DNA from: a virus
IMG/VR virus record: IMGVR_UViG_3300018084_000014
Coordinates: 1-24,385 of that record
Reading direction: 5' to 3' (one strand)
Length of the DNA stretch: 24,385 nucleotides
Part shown: in pieces, positions 1 through 8,000 of the stretch
Position numbering within the stretch: position 1 is the first letter of the stretch
Layout of the letters: the number at the start of each line of letters is the position of its first letter
Notes under the pieces: generated by a model
Database searches by the model: none
The model's input: the letters and a program-made list of their open reading frames with translations, nothing else
Told to the model about the DNA's origin: nothing
Made by a program: the position numbers and the translations under genes

Positions 1-225
1 AATACTTCTTTGGTCGGTGCTACTAGTACACTTCCTGGTGGCGGTATTCTTGCAGACGCGATAGCTAATGCTCCTACAGTAGAGCAGGCACAAGAAGCTA
101 AAGGCATTCTTGAGACAGTCTGGCAATACTTTCCTAACTGGAAAGCTATGTGTGGTGTAGCAGTCATTGCTATCGGCCTGTATATCATGTATAATAAGAA
201 CAACGAGAAGAAGGAGGGCAAGTAA
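1..225 (+). CDS. C-terminal part of a membrane-anchored protein, probable endolysin or holin (5' end outside window)
   Basis: The frame is open to the left edge, so the start is not visible; a TTG at 10 exists but has no ribosome site in view. The visible part has a flexible Gly/Pro/Ala stretch, a short helix (VEQAQEAKGILETVWQYF) and one transmembrane segment (about WKAMCGVAVIAIGLYIMY), and ends in a charged tail NKNNEKKEGK. Phage endolysins with a linker and a C-terminal membrane anchor have this layout, and the gene lies directly before the spanin pair, which supports a lysis role. A holin tail is equally possible, because no catalytic region is visible. The stop overlaps the next start in TAATG. 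Confidence 0.5.
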   Translation, partial: NTSLVGATSTLPGGGILADAIANAPTVEQAQEAKGILETVWQYFPNWKAMCGVAVIAIGLYIMYNKNNEKKEGK

Positions 226-470
226 TGGGTTTCCTCCTCTCAGGTCCAGGTCTCTCTCTTATCGCTATTGTGATAGGTCTCTTCGCCTTTCAGGGTTGGA
301 AGATCCACTATGGTCATAAGAAGATAGATGAGGGCAAGAAGATAGTAGTTGAACAGTCGATTGAAGAAAACAAGAAGAAGGTTTCTAATGCTAAGAAAAG
401 GACTGATGCTATTAAGCCTGGGACTGCTGCTAGCGAGCTGCTCAAACAGTATCCCCGTATTAATCAGTAA
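225..470 (+). CDS. Inner-membrane spanin (Rz-like)
   Basis: An 81-residue protein with one N-terminal transmembrane helix (about residues 8-23, SLIAIVIGLFAFQGW) followed by a Lys/Glu-rich, helical periplasmic segment (KKIDEGKKIVVEQSIEENKKK). This is the layout of an i-spanin, which spans the periplasm and joins an outer-membrane lipoprotein to fuse the two membranes in the last step of lysis of a Gram-negative host. The start at 225 is preceded by a strong AAGGAGG (211-217) and overlaps the previous stop. It is shorter than lambda Rz (153 residues). The identification rests on topology plus the lipoprotein gene nested in its 3' end, not on sequence similarity. Confidence 0.7.
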   Translation: MGFLLSGPGLSLIAIVIGLFAFQGWKIHYGHKKIDEGKKIVVEQSIEENKKKVSNAKKRTDAIKPGTAASELLKQYPRINQ

Positions 471-681
471 GGACGAGCTCAAACAATCTTGGAGTTTGAC
501 TTGTGTACATAAAACTGATAAACTAACAGAGAAGACAGCAGCCTCTATTCTAAATAACAACATTAACAGAGAAGAGTGGGTAGGAAAAGAGGAATGTCCG
601 AAGAAACAGCCTCCCGAAGAGAAATCGACTACGACCTCCAAAGGAGCCTTGGGCGCCTCGAAGGCAAAGTCGACTCGCTAA
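388..681 (+). CDS. Outer-membrane lipoprotein spanin (Rz1-like), overlapping both neighbours
   Basis: A 97-residue protein read in another frame from inside the i-spanin gene. Residues 1-18 (MLRKGLMLLSLGLLLASC) are a lipoprotein signal peptide: basic N-terminus, hydrophobic core and lipobox L15-A16-S17-C18, giving a mature protein lipidated on Cys18. The ATG at 388 has GAAGG (377-381) upstream and is preferred over the TTG at 349, which would put extra basic residues before the signal. The mature part has C39 and C70 and a Lys/Pro/Ser-rich tail, and is longer than classical Rz1 (60 residues before processing). The last 88 bases also overlap the next gene in a third frame. The o-spanin role is inferred from the lipobox and nested position. 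Confidence 0.7.
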   Translation: MLRKGLMLLSLGLLLASCSNSIPVLISKDELKQSWSLTCVHKTDKLTEKTAASILNNNINREEWVGKEECPKKQPPEEKSTTTSKGALGASKAKSTR

Positions 682-842
682 TAATGCAACTCACTGAACA
701 CATCAAGAGAGATGAAGCGGCCTGGGCTAAGGTTAATTACCTAGAGAAGAAACAAATGTGGGCAGCAGGTGTGGTCGCTACTATCGTTTTTTTCGTTACT
801 GCTTGGGTTAGCACAGGTCTTAAAAAGATAGGCTTTATCTAA
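594..842 (+). CDS. Small C-tail-anchored membrane protein, XhlA/holin-accessory type
   Basis: An 82-residue protein with a charged, probably coiled-coil N-terminal part (about 1-55, including LGRLEGKVDSLIMQLTEHIK) and one C-terminal transmembrane helix (MWAAGVVATIVFFVTAW), then a short basic end. The layout resembles XhlA-type haemolysin/holin accessory proteins, so it may be a holin component. I chose the ATG at 594, with AGGAAA at 582-587, over the GTG at 576. The gene begins inside the o-spanin frame and its stop abuts the next ATG. Function is inferred from topology and the lysis neighbourhood. Confidence 0.6.
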   Translation: MSEETASRREIDYDLQRSLGRLEGKVDSLIMQLTEHIKRDEAAWAKVNYLEKKQMWAAGVVATIVFFVTAWVSTGLKKIGFI

Positions 843-1655
843 ATGAAATTTACTCTACTAGATATGGTACAAGAGATAGCGTCAGCTATGGATAGCGAGG
901 AGGTTAACTCGATAGATGATACTGTCGAGTCAATGCAAATTGCTACTATTATTCGTAGTGTCTTCTACGATCTCGCCATTGAACTCCAGCTTCCTGAACA
1001 CGAAGGTCTCTTCGAACTTAACGCTAGTCTAGATATTACTAAGCCTACACTTATGACTATCCCTGATACAGTCAGTCTAGTCAGGAGTGTTAAGTATAAT
1101 AATCAAGATGCAGATGATACATACTCTAGATATGAGGATGTAACCTTCATTAACTTTGAAGATTTCATGGAAATGCAACGAGGTCTCCAAGGACAGACTT
1201 CAGATGTTGGAGAGATGGACTATATACAGAACTCCGAAACATTTGAGATAATGTATCAGTCTAACAAGATGCCTCAATGGTTTACTACGATGGATGATCA
1301 TACATTCATCTTCGATAGTTATGACAGTGCATTAGACTCTACTCTACAGAAAAGTAAGACTATGTGTATGGGAGTAATACTACCGACCTTCGATATGGTA
1401 GATACATTCACTCCAGATCTGGATCCTACGCAGTTCTCTCTTCTAAAGAACAAGTCTAAGGTTAGGGCTTTTCTCGAACTAAAGCAGATGCAGCATCCAG
1501 AAGCTGTAAAGGAAGTACGTAAGCAACAGATACAGACTCAGAGTAATAAGTGGAATGCCCCTAAAGAACATCCTCTCAATCAGATTGATAGACACTTTGG
1601 GCGTAAGGGTATGACGAGTACAAGTATAAATCGTAGACAGAAACAAGGATGGTAA
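843..1655 (+). CDS. Tail adaptor / tail tubular protein A-like (T7 gp11 position)
   Basis: A 270-residue soluble protein with a helical N-terminus (LLDMVQEIASAMDSEEVNSI; VESMQIATIIRSVFYDLAIE), a beta-rich middle and a basic C-terminus. Adaptor proteins of T7-like phages sit between portal and nozzle, and begin with a similar two-helix segment whose first helix ends near an 'S-I-x-D' turn. It is longer than T7 gp11 (196 residues). The strongest support is context: one small gene later comes the large nozzle/stabilization protein, as gp11 precedes gp12 in T7. The start directly follows the upstream stop, suggesting translational coupling. Confidence 0.6.
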   Translation: MKFTLLDMVQEIASAMDSEEVNSIDDTVESMQIATIIRSVFYDLAIELQLPEHEGLFELNASLDITKPTLMTIPDTVSLVRSVKYNNQDADDTYSRYEDVTFINFEDFMEMQRGLQGQTSDVGEMDYIQNSETFEIMYQSNKMPQWFTTMDDHTFIFDSYDSALDSTLQKSKTMCMGVILPTFDMVDTFTPDLDPTQFSLLKNKSKVRAFLELKQMQHPEAVKEVRKQQIQTQSNKWNAPKEHPLNQIDRHFGRKGMTSTSINRRQKQGW

Positions 1656-1657
1656 TT

Positions 1658-1912
1658 ATGAATAAGAAGATTAGTAGGATCGACAATCCAATGACTGATG
1701 GTTTCACGGGTGAGTTTAAAGAGATGTCAGATGATCAGATGGCTATTCGGCATGTTGAAACCAATGATGGTAAGAAGTACCATGTTGTTCAAGAGAACCC
1801 CTGGCAATTGTGGAAGGTAGTTGACAAGAATGGCAAAGAGATGCTTGGTGGTGAGAAGTTTACCTCCGAACGCAGAGCAGAACAGGCTCTTGAGAAATAT
1901 CTAAATGCCTAG
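1658..1912 (+). CDS. Small hypothetical protein between the tail adaptor and nozzle genes
   Basis: An 84-residue hydrophilic protein of unknown function. The middle (KKYHVVQENPWQLWKVVD) looks like a small beta-sheet domain, and the end is a helix (RRAEQALEKYLN). The ATG at 1658 is better than the in-frame ATG at 1649, because AAGGA (1645-1649) lies 8 bases before it and would overlap the earlier start. It overlaps the next gene by 8 bases. Its position suggests a virion or assembly factor, but no family is recognised. Confidence 0.65.
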   Translation: MNKKISRIDNPMTDGFTGEFKEMSDDQMAIRHVETNDGKKYHVVQENPWQLWKVVDKNGKEMLGGEKFTSERRAEQALEKYLNA

Positions 1913-4475
1913 ACAAGCTGCCAATAAAGTTGAGAAGAAATTTATCCGTGGTCTAATTACGGACGTAACTGCTTTGAACTTTCCAGAAGATGCTTCAACA
2001 GATACGGATAACTGTGTCTTCGACTTTACTGGTAGAGTTACTCGTAGGCTTGGTATTGATCTAGAAGAGGATTACGCGATCTCTGATGGCGGTCCTATAT
2101 TTGACGACACCTTCTGCTTTACCGAGTATCTTTGGGAAGCAGCGGCTGGTTCTGAGAAAACATTTGCAGTGTATCAATTTGGAGGTGCCATCGGATTTTT
2201 TGATGTTTCTAATAGCACTGTACTAGATACGTTACATACGACTATTGATCTAGATGATTATCTACCAGCTGGATCTGGATTAGATGAGACTACTTTTAAT
2301 TGTCAATACGCATCTGGACGTGGTAATCTGATCATTGTTAATCCTGCTATTAATCCCATCTATGTCCAATATGACCCATTGACCGATGAGATAGACGTAA
2401 CATCTTTTGAAATTCAAACAAGAGATTTTAAGGGATTGGATGATGGTTTAACTCTTACTAATAGGCCTACTGAAACTGCTACTTCTCTTGGAACAAACAA
2501 TCCAGAACATTATTACAATCTTCTAAATCAAGGTTGGACAACTACAGACTCTCTTGCTCAGTGGGATGCAGCACGCGCTGACATGCCATCTAACGCAGAT
2601 TATGTAGCTCTCTATCGTGCTTCAGTAACAGACTCTTTTGATAATGCCAGAGTTCTTTCTTTAAGTCCTCTTTCTAGACCTGCTCCTAAAGGGCATTTCA
2701 TTCTTACTGTTACTAATCCTAATCACGATGATGCAATGGCTGCTGATGGTTTCACTGCAGCTAGTATCTCTGGAGAGAATGTACGTATTGGACAGGGTAT
2801 AGGCTCAATTCTTTCTTCAGGTATGTCAACTTTAACTACAGTCAGTACAGTATTTGATGGACAAACCAACGTCGGTGATATCAAAGCAGGACCACTTCCT
2901 TTCTTCGGTGCCGCTTTCGATAATCCAACTTCATTCATTGGTAAGAATTATTCCAGTGCTCCGATTATCATAACTCGTGCTTTAATCTATGGTACTAATA
3001 ATTCTGGGTATATCACTGGCGCCAATCCATCTATTACATTTACTTTAAGAGCTAGTCAAACTGCACCTACTACTGCAACAGATGGGACATCGTTAGGCAC
3101 ACTTACTTTTCTAGATACTGCTGACGAACATATCGGTAGAGAAATAACTAGTAGTGATTTAACCACTTCTTGGAATTATGTATGGGTACATCAAGATTTG
3201 GGAAGTTCATCGGTGGTTATTGTTGAACTAGAATTGTTTACTCTAGGTTCAAGTCTTAATATCATAAGTACTAATAGACGTCCTTCATGTGTTGCATTCT
3301 ATGCAGCTAGAGCTTTCTACGCAGGACTAGAAGCCTTTGCTCTAAACAACACGATCTTCTTTACTCAAATCCTAGAGAAAGAAGAGCAGTATGGTAAATG
3401 CTATTCAGTTAATGATCCAACAGGTGAGTACTTCTTTGACCTCTTATCTTCTGATGGGGGTACTATTGAGATACCAGAGATGGGCAGGGTAACAAGATTA
3501 GTCAACTGTAAGAATGCTCTTATTGTTATTGCTACCAATGGTGTTTGGGCTATCTCAGGTTCAGCTGGTAATTACTTTAGAGCTAATGATTATCAGGTGA
3601 AGCGTATCTCTACTATCGGATCTACAAGTCCTCTAAGCGTCGTAGATGCTCAAGGTCTTCCAGTATGGTGGGGTCAAGAAGGAATATACTCTCTTAAATT
3701 TGATCCATCATATGATGCATTTAGCTTAGAGTTTCTTTCTGTCGGTATCATAGATATATTCTTAAGTGAACTTCCAACTGAGAATAAGAAATACGTTAAA
3801 GGCGTATACTCTCCTGAAGACTACATGATCTTCTGGCTCTTCAATGATGGTGTACTTGGAGATAATAAATATACTTACAACAGAGTTCTTTGCTACGATA
3901 TTAGAACTAAAGCCTATTATCCCTGGACTCTTACATCAGGTGTTGGTTCATTAATCATTCGTGGTAATCTCTTCGTACAGGCAGCAGATAGAACTGGTAC
4001 GCCTGCTGTCAAGTATACAGTAACATATGACAATACAATAGTCACATCTGCTATTACCTTTGCAACAATCTCCGATCCGATTCATCGTGATTGGTTTACT
4101 TATGATGATGAGATAGAGGATATTGATGGTGCACAAGAATACGACAGTTACTTCATTACTGGATATTATATACCAGGTGATGCTGTTAGATTCTCTCAAG
4201 TCAACTATATTTTAACTCTTCTAGAACAAAATGATGCTGATGAAAGCTGCTATGTTCAAGGTGCTTTTGAATATGCTATTACTGGGGACTCCGGTAAATG
4301 GGGATCTCGTCAAGAGATTTACACAGGCTTTATGGAAGATAGATCTTTAACTTGGCGTAGACTTAAGCTAAGAGGTAAAGGTAGATCTATCCAACTTCGT
4401 TACTCTTCTAATGGCACTAAGCCTTTCACTATTATTGGTTGGTCTCTCTTCATGTCAACAAATCAAGGTCTGTAA
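1905..4475 (+). CDS. Tail nozzle / stabilization protein (T7 gp12-like tail tubular protein B)
   Basis: An 856-residue, beta-rich protein, close in size to T7 gp12 (794 residues). The N-terminus (FIRGLITDVTALNFPEDAST, then DNCVFDFTGRVTRRLGIDLE) is the recognisable start of podophage 'stabilization' proteins, in which the first strand enters the tail tube and residues are annotated as 'DNC..D..G.v.rRlG'. The rest has the repeated short strands expected of a propeller-like nozzle (for example residues 510-690, ATNGVWAISGS and WGQEGIYSLKF). It would form the distal tail tube through which DNA leaves. The ribosome site is weak, so translation probably depends on coupling with the overlapping upstream gene. 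Confidence 0.8.
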   Translation: MPRQAANKVEKKFIRGLITDVTALNFPEDASTDTDNCVFDFTGRVTRRLGIDLEEDYAISDGGPIFDDTFCFTEYLWEAAAGSEKTFAVYQFGGAIGFFDVSNSTVLDTLHTTIDLDDYLPAGSGLDETTFNCQYASGRGNLIIVNPAINPIYVQYDPLTDEIDVTSFEIQTRDFKGLDDGLTLTNRPTETATSLGTNNPEHYYNLLNQGWTTTDSLAQWDAARADMPSNADYVALYRASVTDSFDNARVLSLSPLSRPAPKGHFILTVTNPNHDDAMAADGFTAASISGENVRIGQGIGSILSSGMSTLTTVSTVFDGQTNVGDIKAGPLPFFGAAFDNPTSFIGKNYSSAPIIITRALIYGTNNSGYITGANPSITFTLRASQTAPTTATDGTSLGTLTFLDTADEHIGREITSSDLTTSWNYVWVHQDLGSSSVVIVELELFTLGSSLNIISTNRRPSCVAFYAARAFYAGLEAFALNNTIFFTQILEKEEQYGKCYSVNDPTGEYFFDLLSSDGGTIEIPEMGRVTRLVNCKNALIVIATNGVWAISGSAGNYFRANDYQVKRISTIGSTSPLSVVDAQGLPVWWGQEGIYSLKFDPSYDAFSLEFLSVGIIDIFLSELPTENKKYVKGVYSPEDYMIFWLFNDGVLGDNKYTYNRVLCYDIRTKAYYPWTLTSGVGSLIIRGNLFVQAADRTGTPAVKYTVTYDNTIVTSAITFATISDPIHRDWFTYDDEIEDIDGAQEYDSYFITGYYIPGDAVRFSQVNYILTLLEQNDADESCYVQGAFEYAITGDSGKWGSRQEIYTGFMEDRSLTWRRLKLRGKGRSIQLRYSSNGTKPFTIIGWSLFMSTNQGL

Positions 4476-5030
4476 ATGTTTCCTTTCCAACTAGGTATGA
4501 CTGCTGTCGGCATAGGTGCTAGTATTTACGGAGCTAGACAGAAGTCTAAAGCTTCTAAAGAACTTGCAGCTAGTTCAGCAAGAGAGGAAGCAGCTAGACG
4601 TGAGGCTGCTAAACTCCAATTCGAGAGACAACAGAGAGAATACATTCGTCAGGGATACTTGACAGAAGCTGAGTCAACCAGTCGTATGTTCGCTGGTGCT
4701 GGTCTCTCTGCAGGTAACTCTGCTGTGGGAGGTACCAGAGGACAAGAGGCTAACCAGACTGCAGGTAACCTAAACTACAATATGTATCAATACCAACTTG
4801 GTGAAAAGATCTTCAATGAGAAAGCTAATCAGGCTCGTATCAAGCAGAAGCAAGCCGAGGGTGGTGGCATCGAAGCAATCGGTAAGATGTTCATGAGTTC
4901 AGCCGGTCCTGCTGCTCAAATAGCTGGTAGTATCTTCGGCAGTGATGGTAATACATTCCAACCTGGTGGTGGATCAATTGGAGTATCTAGTTTAGATGAG
5001 TATTCACCATTCAGCGGTGGAGCGGAGTAA
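4476..5030 (+). CDS. Internal virion protein, T7 gp14-like
   Basis: A 184-residue protein with a Gly/Ala-rich hydrophobic N-terminus (LGMTAVGIGASIYGA), a long Ala/Glu/Arg-rich helix (residues 25-60), an Ala/Gly-rich segment around 75-100 (AGAGLSAGNSAVGG) and a second helical part. T7 gp14 (196 residues) has the same layout and is ejected into the outer membrane to open a channel for DNA. Size, composition and location just after the nozzle gene and before three very large genes all fit this role. The start directly follows the preceding stop. Membrane insertion is inferred, not seen. Confidence 0.7.
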   Translation: MFPFQLGMTAVGIGASIYGARQKSKASKELAASSAREEAARREAAKLQFERQQREYIRQGYLTEAESTSRMFAGAGLSAGNSAVGGTRGQEANQTAGNLNYNMYQYQLGEKIFNEKANQARIKQKQAEGGGIEAIGKMFMSSAGPAAQIAGSIFGSDGNTFQPGGGSIGVSSLDEYSPFSGGAE

Positions 5031-5032
5031 TA

Positions 5033-8000
5033 ATGGCAGAGCCTTTCGAACCTATTGATCAAAGTATCGGCTTCAGTTTCGAAGATCCTGATAAGAGGAT
5101 CAATCCCGATACTGGTGCTTTTGAAGGTACTATACCCATGGATTTCGGCATGGGTACTGTTGCCACTCAACCCCCGATACCTGGTGAAACAGCACAGCAG
5201 CGTGCAACTAAGTGGACTATGGGAATCAACAGAGATTCCAAGTACCAAGAATTCCTTCTGTCTCAAATTGAAACAGGCAATGAACTAAAAGAAGAGCGTT
5301 TGGCTGAACAGTCGAATGCTATGAATGTTCGTAATGCCAAGGATGCTGCTGTTCAAAAGATTCTTGAGTCTGCTAAAGGTAAGGGGCTTACTCGTAGAGA
5401 TCTAGGAGCTATTCAAAGTATACAAGACTCTCCTGACATCGGTACTGAAGATTACTTCGCTGCACAGTTCGCAGAGAAGATGACCAATTCCACTACTGAA
5501 GCTCTTTTAAAGCAGAAGAAGCCTGACGAAACAGACTTCCAGGCTATGGATGTTCTTCAAAAGGTTATACACCTTAAAGAAGGTGTTCAACGTTTTAAAG
5601 AAGGTTTAGAGGCTCAATATAAGACTCATGGCTGGACAGATTCTCCTCCTCCAGGCCAAGCCTTTAACGTTAGGATAGATGCTAATCTTGAGAGGTTTAC
5701 TCCTCTTCTCTATGATGCTCGTATGCGTGCTTCATTCTTTGCCACTACTGGTAATGATCTAGCTACACAGTATTCTAAGTACACGACCATGGAGAATCCT
5801 AGCGATGCACTTAAAGAGATTAAGGATATTGCTACGAGAATGTATGCGAAGAATCCAGCAGCCGCCATACAGTTTCTCAATGGATTTGCTTCGTATACTA
5901 CGTCAGACGCGAATCTCGCAAATATATTCTCTGTTATTGACTTCGCTACCATCCCGGGATTAGCTACTGGTGCTAGATTAGGATTTAACGCCTATTCAAG
6001 AACAGCTAAAGCACTTGGCAATAGAACCTTTAATCCTATTAAGGTACTGGAAGAGTCTGGTGAAGTAGATAAGGCTGCTAGGCTTATTGCTAAGGAGCAG
6101 ATCAGATCCCTAGGCACTGCAGAAGAGATCGCCAAAGCCCGTAGCGTGGTCCCAGGGACGCTCCAGGAAGCTAGCTACCAAGACCTCAAGAACCACTCCA
6201 CGACCCTCCAGCAGGGCACGCAGGCTCTGGAACAGGGCACCTACAAGCTGTCTAGGGAAAGAGCCTCTAGGATCACAGAAGATATTAGATCTCGTACTTC
6301 CTTATTGGATGATAGTGTCACCGGAGGTACACCTAAAGTACAGCGATTAGAGCAAGAAGGTCAAGCCTTAACTGCTGCTGGTGAAGCTACTGATAGGATA
6401 GTCTATAAATCACATCCATCTATTGTTGGTAGAGTAACCGATATTGCTACTACTAATCTAGATGATCATCTTACTTCTAATTACTTCCGTACATATAGGA
6501 TAGGTGATAAATCTACTCCAGGTCAACTGTCTGTTGTCGCTGGCAAGGCTGAGGGTGGAACTGCTTTAGAAGGTCGTGCTCTACAGGCCGCTAATCAGAC
6601 TGTTGATCTTAGTCAGTATCCATTTACAAAGCGCCAGTCCGATAGATTCCAGAAGCTTGTAGGTGAGGCTAACCTTGCTGCAGCCCAGGGTAATAAAGTA
6701 GCAGCTAAGCAAGCAGAGGAATTAGCTACCGCTTACTTCGAGAAGGTCACTGGTCTTAAGATGAGTGACGTGCAGGGACGGGCCTTCATGGAAGGTAAGA
6801 ATCCTACTGTCTCTCGTCTATCTTTATCTGCTTCTAATGACAACAGATTACTTCAAGGTAAGACTGCTAAAGACTTAGGTAAAGTAATTCCTGCTCGAGA
6901 TACCTTCGAGCGTAATGTCGCTCTTATGAAAGAACTAAGAGGTGTTATTACTTCCACCTTTGCTGATGATACTATTAAGCCTTTCGTTACTGAAGCTAAT
7001 GCTATCTACTCAGCAGAGCGCGAGTTTGGCTTCCATCCTAATAGCTATCGGACTAAGGAGTTTGGTGGTGGATGGGTAGTTGAATACAAGCATCCTATTG
7101 ATGAGACTTCTATCAGTGCTCGTGAAGCTCTGCGTATTGAAACTAAGCACGAGAATCCTCCAGGTCTACGTAGCTTCATAGCTGCTGCTCTTCCTGTCTC
7201 GAAGGACTCTAAGCTCTCCGCTAACATGATGGAAGCAGCTAAACTAGCAGGCTACAGTGTTAAGAACCAGTTTGAACTAGTTAAGAAGTTCATGGATCCT
7301 ATTAGTGAACTTAAGCGACAGGTAGGTAAGAAGGATTGGGATACATTCAAAGGCTTTCTTAACGAACAGAAGAACTATAAGAAGGGCGATGAGTATGGTA
7401 GGTTCTCCAGATCATTTGGAGAGTTCGAACAAGACTTTTTCAAATACAGTGGTAGGATACCTACTGAAGCAGAGCACAGTGCCTATTGGGCATATGTACA
7501 GCTTAACGATATAGACTGGGTCATTAATAACTTAGGTATTTACAGAGATAAGACTCGTCAAGGTATCATGATGTATGGCTTACCGACCAATGCAGAACTT
7601 GGTAAATCCGTAGCTATGAATATCGAAGGCAAGGTTATAGAGAAGCTTCCTGATTCTAAAGTACCCTATGGATTTCTTATCTGGGATCGTGATCCTGCTG
7701 CAGCGCAAGCAGGGTTCTTCCGGTCCGATAGACGCGGTCCTCCCGGGGAAGGTAAGTGGATGCAGCAGGTCCGTCAGCGCGTAGCTGATGGTGAACTTAA
7801 AGTCATCCATGTAGGACCAGAGACCAGTCAGGTTTTAAAGGACCAATACGGCCTCAAATTGCCTCGTGGGCGGGTAGATTATGTTCTGGTGGATGAGATC
7901 CACTCTAGCCCATTGCCCTTCCAGCAGCTTCCCTACAGGCCTGGTGGGCATCGTACATACGATTATCCTTGGGTAGCTAGACAGGCTAATGTTAATGTTA

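Noticed and set aside
240-641. 133-codon minus-strand open frame opposite the spanins
   Set aside because: It lies opposite three overlapping plus-strand genes with good ribosome sites, and is out of keeping with the rightward block; no family features.
576-842. Longer version of the small membrane protein from GTG 576
   Set aside because: The ATG at 594 has the better-placed AGGAAA and gives a more typical N-terminus.
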